64,000 bases of DNA from Poa pratensis. Its lineage: Eukaryota > Streptophyta > Magnoliopsida > Poales > Poaceae. The translations under genes and the position numbers were made by a program. Below are positions 1 to 10,741 of this stretch, piece after piece (within the stretch, counting starts at the first letter, position 1; the number at the start of each line of letters is the position of its first letter). Under the pieces are notes generated by a model. That model was not told the origin of the DNA. It searched no databases and was given only the letters and a program-made list of their open reading frames with translations. The stretch spans positions 35,687,398 through 35,751,397 of the forward strand of contig CAMZMU010000020.1 in the NCBI GenBank assembly GCA_947311845.1. The letters are read 5' to 3'.

Positions 1-925
1 ATTGATATTGAGATGAATGTCAATATTTTCTGTTTGGATGTGATAGATATTTGGACATAGACAAGATATTGAGTTTGAATGTCAAATGTTGTTTGGATGT
101 TATAAAAGCAGTTTTTCGAGACATTGATCATTGTACTGTTATATTCATGCCAAAATTTGCAAAACAGCCACATATTATGGTACAAACAACAGCTAGACAA
201 ATACGTAAAATTCTCCAATATTTCAACAACCAAAAATGAATCAGCCAGAAAAAACAAGGAAAAAAGCTGCCCACGTCCCCTCCATCCCATCTTCCTGCTC
301 ATCTCTCTCCTCCTTATCTTCTCCACTCGCCTCCAACCTCTAACCTCCTCACCTGATCTCTTCTCCACTGCACCGTTCGTTGCCCAGAGCGCCATCTCCG
401 GCGACCCTCCACCGGGGGACTCCGGCACCTCCACGCTGCTGACCGGACACCGGGGTCAAGGTCTTCGTGTCCAGCGCGGTTGTCGGCGGCGACGTTGCGG
501 ACGCGTCCGCTGCGCTCCCATGCCACCCTCCGTCGCCGAGTCCCCGACTTCCTAGCTCGGGGAAGGACAAGGCGGGGCGAGGTTGGCTCGGGGAAGGAGA
601 AGGCGGGGCGGGGCCGGCGCGGGGAAGGAGGAGGCGGGGCGGGGAAGGACCTACCGATGCGCCGCCGCCGCTGTGGTCGCGAGGGAGACGGGGGAGACGA
701 GGACGCGCATGGGAGCGAAGGCGAATATCGACCCAATGTCGAGCCCAACTGCTCGACATTCGCTGGGCGATTTTTTGCACTACCGATGCCTTCCTCGATA
801 TCTTGCGCGAATACCTGGCTTGAATATCTAGTACATCTGAACAGCCTAGTTTCAGATATTCGGGTAAGGTGAGCTCCGAATATCCAATATCGACCCTCAA
901 TATCAACATCCGAACGGAGCATTAG
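1..925. mobile_element. Terminal-inverted-repeat element with GC-rich core, left end outside window
   Basis: The first ~60 bases (runs like gatattgag, gaatgtcaatatt, ttggatgtgatagatatttgg) resemble the reverse complement of 865-923, where cgaatatccaatatcgaccctcaatatcaacatccgaacggagc occurs in pieces on the plus strand. The middle (about 240-720) is strongly GC-rich and reads like a plant 5' UTR or first exon, unlike its AT-rich edges. That layout suggests a Pack-type element that captured a gene fragment. No ORF here is recognisable as a known protein. The left terminus and any target-site duplication lie outside the window, so the class is not settled. Confidence 0.4.
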
Positions 926-960
926 AGCTAAAGCCTCGCGGGGAGCGACAAAAGTCCACA

Positions 961-1740
961 CAGATCACCTAATTGACACCAACGAATAAAATATCATTGT
1001 ACTTACGGGTAGCAACAAAGAGTGTGCTAAACTATTGGCAGGGGTAGAAACTATTGCACTTAATAAATTACGACCTTCCAAACTGGAACTAGTATATCCA
1101 TTGGTATACCAAGAATTAACAAAAGTAGACCCTCTAAACCAACCTCCTTTAGCGCGAAAATAAAAATAGTGTTTCTTACGTAAAACTGCCATGAAGGGTA
1201 TTTCAATCAAAATTTCCAAACATGATATTAGTTATTTATCTTGTTCTTGATGATATTGTATCGGATGACGAACTTATTTCTTTTTTCGCGAACAAATACA
1301 AACTATCTTAAATTATACAAACTATCTTAAATTATACAAACTATCTTTAGTAATAGAAAGATAGACAAAATTCAAATAGTCGCTGGACATGATTCGACCC
1401 CCCATTTTACCGAAAGTATTCAATAGTCTATGTCTTACTTGTTCATTAGCCATTGAGAGGTCAAATATATATCTTGTGTCAACAGATAAATAATAAGTAT
1501 TCATTTGATCTTGATCCCTTGTGGAGCGAAAAAGACGCTATACTCGATATGCACATACTTACCGACAATATGCATGAATGACTTGGCTTTGGTAACCGGC
1601 AAAGATTACTATATTTCTATTTGGGTGCATGGTAAACATGAGTACTCTAGGGCATTTGCTCTTTGGATTCAGAATAATGTACTTTTATACCGTTTCTTTA
1701 AAATGTAAACCAGACGATTTTCGGACACGAATCTCTGCAA
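961..1740 (-). other. Unrecognised AT-rich stretch with two minus-strand ORFs
   Basis: Two open frames of 84 and 60 codons run on the minus strand (965-1219 and 1322-1504), and a 67-codon frame on the plus strand (1505-1708). A short motif (acaaactatcttaaattat) is repeated in tandem around 1305-1345. The minus-strand peptides look protein-like (for example [14 protein letters not shown] and [15 protein letters not shown]), so they may be a decayed coding or organelle-derived fragment. I do not recognise the family and assign no function. Confidence 0.2.
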
Positions 1741-3110
1741 TTACTTGGTATGATTTTACACATTTAAATTAGAGTCAAGCTTATTGATGGAATATTCAAA
1801 CAATATAGAATATCCTGTCTCTGAATGGTTACATGCAAGGCTATATACAAAATTGATCTAATAACATAAATGTTCGTATTGAAAAATTGTTCAGATAAGA
1901 TGTAATATTCTTATTTAAAACCGGTCAAATGAGATAAATTTTCCAACTGAACAACCGTTCAAAGATAATTTTTGCTTATTTTACAATCCGTTCAAATAAC
2001 TTAATGTTTCTATTGAAAAAACGTTCACATAAAATAAATATTCTTATTTAAAAATCGTTCAAATAACATAATTGTTCATACTGAAAAATCGTTCATATCT
2101 CTACCTAATATAAAGGAAGTAAAGCTTCTTGACGTCCAACTCTTTTTTTTTCCGATTTTGCCCCTGGCTATTCGGCCATATTACAACCACTGCCACCGCC
2201 GAGTGAGCATACCGGTTCGAAACATAATTTTGCAAATACCCCCCCTGACAAACAGGGAAATTAACCCGCAGTCCACATACCAAACGTCCTACTGAATTAG
2301 CCGTAATTTACCGAAAACCCAGGGACCTTTTCCCAAAAACCCCACCGAAGCGGTACGGGCCAATCCGGAGCGTCCATTCAAGTTCGATCGGACGGCTGAG
2401 ATTAAACAGTTTTCTAAATTTCGTTTAAACACACAAATAACAAACTAAACTTCGTAAATTCATAACTTTCAAACCACGACTCCAAATTTACCAAATTTTA
2501 CATCAACGCAAATCTCTCACCATGTAGTTTAATTTGGCATCATTACTTTTCCTTTTTGCATCCATTTTAGTTCATCAAAAATACAGAGATGCATTTCGTC
2601 CGTATAATTCAAGAATTGAGTTCTAAAAATGTTTTTAAAATGAATCCTTTTGATAAATGTCAAGAATTACATCCTCTGTCCAGCGGACCCAAAGTTACAA
2701 ATTTGGAAAATGATTTAACAGCCCAATTAATCCATTACCATTTCCCCCTTTAAAAATGATTCACAAATAATTCATTACGGAATTTACATCCAAACTAAAA
2801 CTCGGTTTTTCCCTCCCGCAGCAAAGCACGGGTACGGGCACTTTGCTAGTAAGATATAACGTTCGTATTGAAAACCCAGTCAATTGTGATATTTGTCTAA
2901 TTGAAAAAACGTTCAAATAATTATAATACGTTCAAATAAGATAAATATTCCTGTTAAAAACTTCAAATAAGATAAATATTCTTGTTTTCCAAAAATGTGT
3001 CTAAATGGGGTAAATGTTCTTGTTGAGGAAACGTACACATGAAAAACAAATTTTACGACAACAGAACTCCTAGTCTACTTATAATTTTTTTTATAGTACA
3101 AAAGATGTTC
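1741..3110. repeat. Degenerate AT-rich tandem repeat, interrupted by a Helitron
   Basis: A unit of roughly 35-40 bp recurs many times: a cgttcaaata core, then agataaatattc, then ttattgaaaaa. Copies are clear at 1868-2097 and 2850-3035. The array is interrupted by the Helitron at 2098-2849, and the two sides join smoothly when the Helitron is removed. There are no genes here. The origin of the repeat is unknown. Confidence 0.55.
2098..2849 (+). mobile_element. Short non-autonomous Helitron
   Basis: The left end is tctctacctaatataaagg, close to the TC start of grass Helitrons. The right end carries a short GC hairpin region (gcaaagcacgggtacgggca) followed by ctttgCTAG at 2841-2849, matching the CTRR-type 3' terminus of plant Helitrons. 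The flanking bases are A on the left and T on the right, the usual A|T insertion site, and there is no target duplication. At 752 bp with no RepHel ORF, it needs a partner in trans. Orientation is given by the CTAG end. Confidence 0.75.
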
Positions 3111-3143
3111 ATGTTCCGTTTAAAATAAAACAGTAAAGTAGTA

Positions 3144-3266
3144 CTCACTCCGTCCAAAAATAAATATCTCAAGTTTACCTAAAAATGGATGTATTTATAC
3201 ATGAAACATGTCTAGATACATTCACTTTTGGGCAAACTTGAGACACTTATTTTGGGACCGAGAGAG
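3144..3266. mobile_element. Stowaway MITE
   Basis: The ends ctcactccgtccaaaaataa and cttattttgggaccgagagag are imperfect inverted repeats, and a TA dinucleotide flanks each side. Length is 123 bp. This is the Tc1/mariner-derived Stowaway class that is abundant in Triticeae. Both ends carry a few mismatches, so it is not recent. Confidence 0.8.
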
Positions 3267-3581
3267 TAATAAACTATTTTTAATAATAATAACATTTATG
3301 AAAAATAAAACATAAAATGAAGAATATTAATTTTGGTAAAACAAATCTAGTAAAAAAGAAACAAAACTAAAGAAAACGGAGACAAAAAATAAAAAAATAG
3401 TAAGAGTACCAGCAGAAAATTTGAGCAGCAGTCGTGAAGGCAACACGAACACAGCGACGCTAACGAGTTAAATGGGCCAGGCCCCGCAGCTGGTCGCTTC
3501 AGGCACACGCTACGGGTGGCAAATAGGAGCTCTCCTGCGGGCGTCGTGTTTGGTTCTAAGCACGACTTGTTTGTAATTTTA
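3267..3581. other. No gene seen
   Basis: AT-rich sequence to about 3420, then a more GC-balanced stretch with no credible ORF or repeat structure. Confidence 0.5.
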
Positions 3582-3824
3582 GAGCATCTCCAACAGCAGC
3601 GCTTAATAAGTCGCGGGCCGAATAAATTGTTAATTTAGCGCGAGGCCGAAAGCAGTGGTCCAGCGGCCGCGGCATAACCCCGCGTGCTAAAAAGCGTCCA
3701 GCGCGCTGGAGGAAGCGGGACTCAAAGCTGCGTATTTGGGACGTACAGTCCAACGCGCGGGGCCAAAGGAAAAACGCGCACGAGAGACCAACTGCCACCT
3801 GAAATCTCCCGCCCTCGCTCCGCC

Positions 3825-4095
3825 TTAGAATGTTGATTGTTCTCTGACCAAGAACACAGTTTGCCACATCCAATTGGTTTGCTTAATGTACCTTTATTTG
3901 TGGTTGTTCCATTACTTGTTCCAAGTTAAGTAGAATGCGTAGAGACTGCTGTTTAAAATGACTTGTTTAGCTGAGTAAATACTGATGCTTCTTGTCCGTA
4001 TTCTTTATTATCGACACCTCACTCCATAAACATGTGGACTTGTTTACTGAGCTCAGTTTTCGCTTGGGGACAAGCGAGTCTAAACTTGGGGGAGT
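3825..4095 (+). repeat. Extra copy of the gypsy 3' internal end, upstream of the 5' LTR
   Basis: These 271 bases match 12695-12966, the last part of the internal region including the polypurine tract, with about three substitutions and one indel. An intact insertion should not carry internal sequence outside its 5' LTR. The structure is therefore partial internal, LTR, internal, LTR, as expected from unequal recombination in a tandem array followed by deletion of the left part. Confidence 0.85.
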
Positions 4096-5608
4096 TGATA
4101 CGTCCATTTTGCATCACTATTTTATATCATAATTTGTCATTATCTATCCTTATATTTCATATTAATACATGATACTTATGTTATTTTGCCTTATTTTGCA
4201 TGTTTGATGATTATTGGGAATTATCCTTCCGGAGTCAGGTTTCTGCTGGAAAAAGCGTCGTCAAGTCAACATATCAGCGGAACTCCAAAAATCACGAAAC
4301 CAATTCTGGGGGTCTTATAATGTCAGATGCCGGAGGCAGCCAAAAGGAGGCAGCCAGGTGGGCCAGGTGGGCCCCACGCCACACCTGGGCGCGGCTGGCC
4401 TGTGGGCCGCGCCCAGCTATGGCGTGGCCACCTGGGTCCACCCCCCAGGTTGCCTCTTCGCGTATATCTGCCTCCCGAAAACCTAAGCACGGGGGGTACG
4501 TCCACGAAATATTCCGCCGCCTCCACGGGACGGAAACCACCGAGAGAGAAAGAGCTCTCTGGCAGGGAGATCCTGCCGGGGAAATTCCCTCCCGGAGAGG
4601 GGAAATCATCGCCATCGTCATCGTCATCACGCTGGACTTCATCGGGATCATCATCACCATCATCCACTGCGCCATCACCATCATCTCCACCGACTCCACA
4701 TCCATCTTGCTGTAACATCTAGGGCTGTACCTTGTCTAGTTCATTGGGGAGACTCTCCCGGTGTTGATTACTCCTTGTTATTGATGCTATTGAGTTTGTT
4801 TGGTGGATTAGTGTTCATGTCCAGATTGTTATTCATTGCCATATCATCTCTGATCATGATCCATATGATGTCTTGTGAGTAGTTTGTAGTTCTTGAGGAC
4901 ATGGGGAAGTCATGTTGTTAGTAGTGAAATAATGCTGCGTTAATATTTAATGGTTTGATATTTAAGTTGTGGTGTCATTCTTCTAGTGGTGTCATGTGAA
5001 CGTCGACTACATGACACTTCACCTTTATGGGCCTAGGGGAATGCATCGTGTACCTAGCTTGCTAGTTGAGGGGTTGCCGGAGTGACAGAAACCTGAACCC
5101 CCGTTAGTAAGATAGTGCACGAGGGAGCGTAGGGTCTCAGAGTTTAAAGCTGTGGTTAGATTTATCTTAATTACTTTTCTGCATTCGCGGATGCTTGCAG
5201 GGGGTATAATCACAAGTGCGTATTAGTCCTAGGAAGGGCGGTGCGTTAGCATAGATTCACCCACACAACACTTATCAAAACAATGAAGATTAACCAGTTG
5301 CACGAAGCGAAAGCACTTGACGAAATTCCCATGTGTCCTCAGGAACATTTGTCTCTTATAAGTAACACACTCGGCTTGTCCTTTGCACTCAAAAGGATTG
5401 GGCCACTCGCTGCATTTGTTGCCGCGCTCGTTTATTTACTTGCACTGTTTTTACCTGCTGTTTCGAATACTACTGAAAACCTGTCTGCTAGCTTTTACAG
5501 TGAATTCTTGATCAAAACTACTTGCCAGCACCTTCTGCTCCTCGTTGGGTTCGACACTCTTATTTATCGAAAGTACTGCGATACACCCCCTATACTTGTG
5601 GGTCATCA
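4096..5608 (+). repeat. Gypsy 5' LTR
   Basis: Begins tgatacgtcc and ends gggtcatca; 1513 bp. It keeps a 385-bp segment (4541-4925) and a 9-bp repeat (ccaggtggg) that the 3' LTR lacks. The middle is GC-rich, followed by cgcgtatatctg near 4457-4470, a plausible TATA region. Several overlapping ORFs at 4200-4720 are read on both strands through this GC-rich part and are not genes. Confidence 0.9.
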
Positions 5609-5619
5609 AGACTATTTTC

Positions 5620-5637
5620 TGGCGCCGTTGCCGGGGA
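5620..5637 (+). promoter_or_regulatory. Primer-binding site (tRNA-Asp type)
   Basis: tggcgccgttgccgggga lies 11 bases after the 5' LTR end. It matches the primer site widely used by plant Athila-type elements and marks the start of minus-strand DNA synthesis. Confidence 0.85.
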
Positions 5638-5684
5638 GTGAAGCGCTATTGGTAAGGAAATTGGTAAGGAAATTATTTACTGTA

Positions 5685-7571
5685 ATGACTGTTATGGAGT
5701 CAAATCCATTTGGTTCGCTGTTTGGGAGGACTACTACCACTGCTACGGTAGTAGATGATCCTCCATCTGCTGAGATTGTTCCATTTAAAATACCTACGAA
5801 AATTGTTGGACGTATTATGGATAACCGCTATGATGGAACTGTTCATCCTGGTAATCATTTGCTTTATATACATGAACTATGCGGTTTGTTCAAGTGTGCA
5901 GGTATTTCGATGGACATTATTAAAAGGAAATTATTTACTCTGTCGCTGGATGGCAGAGCTGCTGAATGGTATAGTCTGCTGAAGAATGGTCCTTCATTGA
6001 GCTGGGCTGAAATTGTCCCTCTCTTTTATTACAAGTTTTATCCTCCAAGTGAGATTCATAAGGATCGGAATTCTATATTCACTTTTTGGCCTTATGAGGG
6101 AGAAAGTATTGCCCAAGCTTGGGGGAGATTGAAATTATTAATGCTCAAATGCCCTGTTCATGGGATTCCAAGTAATATTGTCATCAATAACTTTTATGCA
6201 AGACTTTCCTATCATGATAAAGATTTATTGGACACTTCTTGTTCTTGGTCATTCACTCGTATGAAGGATGAAGATAAATGGGATCTTCTTGATCGTATCC
6301 AGGAAAATACTGAAGGATGGGAGAACGACAAAGGTAGGGAGTCAGGTATAAATTATGATTTCGAATGCATTAAATCCTTTATGGAGACTGATAGTTTTCG
6401 TAATTTTAATGCTACTTATGGTCTTGATTCTCAAGTTGTTGTTAATTACTTTAAGGCCTTTGCCTCGTATCTCGATATTCCTAGACAAGGTTGGGAAAAG
6501 TATCATGAACCTTATGAAGATAATGCTAATTTTGCTCTTGCTAAAAATGTTGAAGTTCAAACTGTTGATCGCATTATACCAGAACCCTATATTGAAAAAA
6601 TACCTTTTCCTGTTAAAGTAAAAGAACACTCTATTTTGGCTAGTGTGGTTAGCAAAAGTGAACGTAAACCTAGGGAACCTGATGAGCAAATTAGTGTAGA
6701 ACATGAAGTAGCTATGGTTAAGGAACTTGTAACTGAAAATGTAGAAGGAGGTCATATTGTGTTTTGTGAAGAAGCTTCTAACATGGTTACACATCCTAAA
6801 AGAGCTCGAAAGCCTAGTGTTCCTGTGCTTTCTGTTAAAATAGGTGAGCATTGTTATTATGGTCTCTGTGATATTGGTGCTAGTTCCAGCGCTATCCCTT
6901 ATGCTCTCTACAAGGAAATCAGGAAGGAAATTGATCCTTGCGAATTGGAAGATATTGATGTGGTTATTCAGCTTGCTAATAGGGAAACTATCTGTCCAGT
7001 TGGCATTGTCAGAGATGTTGAAGTTTTATGTGGTAAGACTAAATACCCTGCTGATTTCTTAGTTCTCGGTTCTGCTGCTAGTGACTCTTGTCCTATTATT
7101 TTTGGTAGACCTTTCCTGAATACTTGTGGTGCTATTATTGACTGTCAAAAAGAGAAAAATTTACTAGATTCGATGGAGAGTCTTATGAGTTTAATTTTTC
7201 AAAATTTGCTAAGAATCATTATGAACCTGAAATGCCTAATGAGAACTTTCAAGTTGAACAGCTTGCTTCTATTGCTGTTGGTCCTAACAATGCTTTGCAG
7301 CAATTTTTGGAAGACCACGAAAGTGAAGTTTTTGCAGAAGAAAGAAGGGAGATTGACGACATCTTTCTGCGTCAACCTCAAATGCTTAGGCATGATTTAC
7401 CTGTGGAGGACCTGGGAATTGCGCCCCCTCCTAAAGAAGACCCTGTTTTTGATCTTAAGCCTTTACCTGATAATCTTAAGTATGTTCATATTGATGATAA
7501 GAAAATATATCCTGTTATTATTAGTTCTAAACTTTCAGGAGATGAAGAAGCAAAATTATTGCAAGTTCTGA
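5685..7571 (+). CDS. Gypsy gag and aspartic protease (frame broken before pol)
   Basis: Gag forms the particle and the protease cleaves the polyprotein. The frame is open from 5283 inside the LTR and runs through the primer site; the first Met after the primer site is at 5685 and is the likelier start. A retrotransposon gag domain lies in the first part ([19 protein letters not shown] region). A protease-like segment follows near 6865-7130, with [12 protein letters not shown] and [15 protein letters not shown] replaces the usual D-L/T-GAS. Around 7155-7165, in an A-rich run, the protein frame moves to the pol frame; after that the remaining codons to 7571 are out-of-frame readthrough. No CCHC knuckle was seen. 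Confidence 0.8.
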   Translation: MTVMESNPFGSLFGRTTTTATVVDDPPSAEIVPFKIPTKIVGRIMDNRYDGTVHPGNHLLYIHELCGLFKCAGISMDIIKRKLFTLSLDGRAAEWYSLLKNGPSLSWAEIVPLFYYKFYPPSEIHKDRNSIFTFWPYEGESIAQAWGRLKLLMLKCPVHGIPSNIVINNFYARLSYHDKDLLDTSCSWSFTRMKDEDKWDLLDRIQENTEGWENDKGRESGINYDFECIKSFMETDSFRNFNATYGLDSQVVVNYFKAFASYLDIPRQGWEKYHEPYEDNANFALAKNVEVQTVDRIIPEPYIEKIPFPVKVKEHSILASVVSKSERKPREPDEQISVEHEVAMVKELVTENVEGGHIVFCEEASNMVTHPKRARKPSVPVLSVKIGEHCYYGLCDIGASSSAIPYALYKEIRKEIDPCELEDIDVVIQLANRETICPVGIVRDVEVLCGKTKYPADFLVLGSAASDSCPIIFGRPFLNTCGAIIDCQKEKNLLDSMESLMSLIFQNLLRIIMNLKCLMRTFKLNSLLLLLLVLTMLCSNFWKTTKVKFLQKKEGRLTTSFCVNLKCLGMIYLWRTWELRPLLKKTLFLILSLYLIILSMFILMIRKYILLLLVLNFQEMKKQNYCKF

Positions 7572-10402
7572 AGAAACATAGAGGCGCAATGGGCTATACT
7601 CTTGATGATTTAAAAGGGATTTCTCCTGCTATATGTCAGCATGCTATTAATATTGAGCCTGATGCCAAGCCTGTTGTTGAGCATCAACGTCGTTTAATTC
7701 CTAAGATGAAGGAAGTGGTAAGAAATGAGGTATTAAAACTTCTTGAAGCAGGTATAATTTATCCTATTGCTGATAGTAGATGGGTTAGTCCTGTTCATTG
7801 TGTTCCTAAGAAAGGAGGAATAACTGTTGTGCCTAATGAAAATGATGAGCTTATTCCTCAGAGAGTTGTAGTTGGTTATAGAATGTGCATTGATTTTCGT
7901 AAGGTCAATAAGGTTACTAAGAAAGATCATTATCCTTTGCCTTTTATTGATCAGATGTTAGAAAGGTTGTCTAAGAAAACTCATTTTTGTTTCCTTGATG
8001 GTTATTCTGGTTTTTCCCAAATAGCTGTTAGAAAGGAAGATCAGGAGAAAACCACTTTTACCTGTCCTTATGGTACTTATGCTTATAGACGTATGCCTTT
8101 TGGTTTATGTAATGCTCCTGCTACTTTTCAGAGATGCATGTCTGCTATTTTTCACGGTTTTTGTGAAGAAATTGTGGAAGTCTTCATGGACGATTTCTCC
8201 GTCTATGGAACTTCTTTTGATAACTGTTTGCACAATCTTGACAAAGTTTTGCAGAGATGTGAAGAAACCAATCTTGTTCTTAATTGGGAGAAATGCCATT
8301 TTATGGTTAATGAAGGCATTGTTCTTGGGCATAAAATTTCTGAAAGAGGTATTGAAGTTGATAGAGCTAAAGTGGAAGCAATTGAGAAAATGCCATGCCC
8401 CCGAGATGTGAAAGGTATTCGTAGTGTTCTTGGTCATGCTGGTTTTTATAGAAGGTTTATTAAAGATTTCTCTAAAATTTCAAAGCCACTTACCAATCTT
8501 CTTCAAAAGGATGTTCCATTTGTTTTTGATGACGAGTGTAAAGAGGCATTCGAAATTTTGAAGAAGGCTTTAATAACTGCTCCTATTGTTCAACCACCAG
8601 ACTGGACTTTACCATTTGAAATTATGTGTGATGCTAGTGATTTTGCTGTAGGTGCTGTTTTAGGACAGCGAGTAGATAAAAAGTTAAATGTTATTCATTA
8701 TGCTAGTAAGACTCTTGATGCAGCTCAAAAGAATTATGCTACTACTGAGAAGGAATTTTTAGCAGTAGTGTTTGCTTGTGATAAGTTTAGACCTTATATT
8801 GTTGATTCTAAGGTAACTATTCATACTGATCATGCTGCTATTAAATACCTTATGGATAAGAAGGATGCTAAGCCTAGACTTATTAGATGGGTTCTCCTGT
8901 TACAAGAGTTCGATTTGCATATTGTTGATAGAAAAGGTGCTGAAAATCCTGTTGCTGATAATCTGTCTAGATTAGAAAATATAATGCATGATCCTATTCC
9001 TGTTGATGACAATTTTCGAAATGAGCAGTTGGCTTCTATAAAGGTAAATTCGAATGATTGTCCCTGGTATGCTGATTATGCTAACTTTATTGTTGCCAAG
9101 TATTTGCCTCCAACTTTTACTTATCAGCAAAGGAGGAAATTCTTCTGTGACTTGAGGCATTATTTTTGGGATGACCCACATTTATATAGAGAAGGAGTTG
9201 ATGGTATTATGAGAAGATGTGTTCCAGAGCATGAGCAGAAGGAAATATTGGATAAATGCCATGGTAGTGCTTATGGAGGACATCACGCCGGAGATAGAAC
9301 TGCACAAAAGGTTCTACAATCAGGTTTTTATTGGCCTACTCTTTTTAAAGATGCAAGAAAATTTGTTTTGACCTGTGATCAATGTCAGAGAGTTGGGAAT
9401 ATTAGTAGACGTAATGAGATGCCTATGAATTATTCTCTTGTTATTGAACCTTTTGATTGTTGGGGATTTGACTTTATGGGTCCTTTTCCCGCTTCAGATG
9501 GTTATACTCATATTCTAGTTGCTGTTGATTATGTTACTAAGTGGGTAGAGGCTATACCAACCTCTAGTGCTGATGGTAAGACTTCCTTAAAAATGCTTAA
9601 GGATGTTATTTTCTCGAGGTTTGGTGTGCCTAGATATCTCATGACTGATGGTGGTTCACACTTTATTCATGGTGGTTTTAGAAAAACTCTTGCTAAATAT
9701 GGTGTCAATCACAGAATTGCTTCACCGTATCATCCTCAAACTAGTGGTCAAGTAGAGTTATCAAATAGAGAAATTAAGTTGATTTTGCAAAAGACTGTCA
9801 ATAGGTCTAGAAAGAATTGGGCTAGAAAGCTTAATGATGCTTTGTGGGCTTATAGAACAGCATATAAAAATCCTATGGGCATGTCTCCTTATAAAATGGT
9901 TTATGGAAAAGCTTGTCATTTACCTCTAGAATTAGAACACAAGGCCTATTGGGCAATCAAAGAGCTTAATAGAGATTTCAAATTAGCTGGTGAGAAAAGG
10001 TTGCTAGAGTTAAGCTCTCTAGATGAATGGAGAAGTGAAGCATATGAAAATGCTAAACTTTTCAAAGAGAAAGTTAAGAGATGGCATGACAAGAGAATTT
10101 TAAAAAGAGAATTTTGCATAGGTGATAAAGTTTTATTGTATAGGTCTCGTCTCAGATTTTTTGCAGGAAAATTACTCTCAAAATGGGAAGGACCTTACAT
10201 TGTGGAAGAAGTTTATCGTTCTGGTGCAATAAAAATTAATTCACTTGACGGTGACAAACCTCAAGTTGTTAATGGGCAGAGACTTAAACATTATATTTCT
10301 GGAGAATCTTATAATGAAAATGTTGATATTATTCAAATGGTATCTCCGGAGGAATTTATTAAAACTCAGAAACAGGAAACTGCAGAGTCTGATTTGAAGT
10401 AG
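7232..10402 (+). CDS. Gypsy pol: reverse transcriptase, RNase H, integrase
   Basis: This 1056-codon frame is open throughout. RT runs about residues 150-400 with [23 protein letters not shown] and the catalytic box written FMDD at 8183-8194. RNase H follows ([26 protein letters not shown]). Integrase has an HHCC zinc segment ([12 protein letters not shown] to CDQCQ, about 9265-9390) and the core motifs [10 protein letters not shown] and TDGGSHF, then [11 protein letters not shown]. No chromodomain was seen at the C-terminus. The coding sequence lies one frame (-1) from gag, and the true pol coding starts upstream of the first Met, near 7165. The frame difference could be programmed or a mutation. 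Confidence 0.9.
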   Translation: MPNENFQVEQLASIAVGPNNALQQFLEDHESEVFAEERREIDDIFLRQPQMLRHDLPVEDLGIAPPPKEDPVFDLKPLPDNLKYVHIDDKKIYPVIISSKLSGDEEAKLLQVLKKHRGAMGYTLDDLKGISPAICQHAINIEPDAKPVVEHQRRLIPKMKEVVRNEVLKLLEAGIIYPIADSRWVSPVHCVPKKGGITVVPNENDELIPQRVVVGYRMCIDFRKVNKVTKKDHYPLPFIDQMLERLSKKTHFCFLDGYSGFSQIAVRKEDQEKTTFTCPYGTYAYRRMPFGLCNAPATFQRCMSAIFHGFCEEIVEVFMDDFSVYGTSFDNCLHNLDKVLQRCEETNLVLNWEKCHFMVNEGIVLGHKISERGIEVDRAKVEAIEKMPCPRDVKGIRSVLGHAGFYRRFIKDFSKISKPLTNLLQKDVPFVFDDECKEAFEILKKALITAPIVQPPDWTLPFEIMCDASDFAVGAVLGQRVDKKLNVIHYASKTLDAAQKNYATTEKEFLAVVFACDKFRPYIVDSKVTIHTDHAAIKYLMDKKDAKPRLIRWVLLLQEFDLHIVDRKGAENPVADNLSRLENIMHDPIPVDDNFRNEQLASIKVNSNDCPWYADYANFIVAKYLPPTFTYQQRRKFFCDLRHYFWDDPHLYREGVDGIMRRCVPEHEQKEILDKCHGSAYGGHHAGDRTAQKVLQSGFYWPTLFKDARKFVLTCDQCQRVGNISRRNEMPMNYSLVIEPFDCWGFDFMGPFPASDGYTHILVAVDYVTKWVEAIPTSSADGKTSLKMLKDVIFSRFGVPRYLMTDGGSHFIHGGFRKTLAKYGVNHRIASPYHPQTSGQVELSNREIKLILQKTVNRSRKNWARKLNDALWAYRTAYKNPMGMSPYKMVYGKACHLPLELEHKAYWAIKELNRDFKLAGEKRLLELSSLDEWRSEAYENAKLFKEKVKRWHDKRILKREFCIGDKVLLYRSRLRFFAGKLLSKWEGPYIVEEVYRSGAIKINSLDGDKPQVVNGQRLKHYISGESYNENVDIIQMVSPEEFIKTQKQETAESDLK

Positions 10403-10493
10403 GTATGAGTTTCGGTAAGAAAAAGTCCGCGTTTTACTTCGAAACTTTTATATTAGTTATTTTTATACAATTTTGGAAATATCAAGACGAATA

Positions 10494-10660
10494 AGTGCCG
10501 GAGGAGGTGCCCGAGGGCACCACGCCACAGCAGGGCGCGGGCCCCACCTGGGCCGCGCCCAGCTATGGCGTGGTCGCCTCGGAGACCCCCTCCGACTCCG
10601 CTTCGCCCTGTGCCTTCCTTTTCACGCGTTATTTTCCGCTATATATTTACCCGGATCTCC
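10494..10660 (+). promoter_or_regulatory. LTR-like GC-rich block before the extra ORF, possible internal promoter
   Basis: This block resembles the LTR at 4328-4470. Both open with tgccggagg. Both contain the same 25 bases (4403-4427 and 10549-10573, core cgcgcccagctatggcgtgg). Both are followed downstream by a TATA-like word (cgtatatctg in the LTR, gctatatatttaccc at about 10638). It lies directly before the ORF at 10742. I infer a diverged duplication of LTR promoter sequence that could drive a separate transcript; no expression evidence is available. Confidence 0.45.
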
Positions 10661-10741
10661 CGAGGTCCGTATCTCGTGTTTTTGTTGCGTTTGTTTTCGA
10701 GCAGTTTCTGTCAGGTTTCTCTATCAAGATTTAGATCCACC

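Noticed and set aside
314..961. Arg/Pro-rich ORFs of up to 215 codons
   Set aside because: Overlapping frames on both strands in a GC-rich stretch; none shows a domain or a consistent start.
4200..4722. Five overlapping ORFs of 90-171 codons on both strands
   Set aside because: All lie in the GC-rich part of the gypsy 5' LTR, recur in the 3' LTR (13071-13476), and have no domain; they are compositional.
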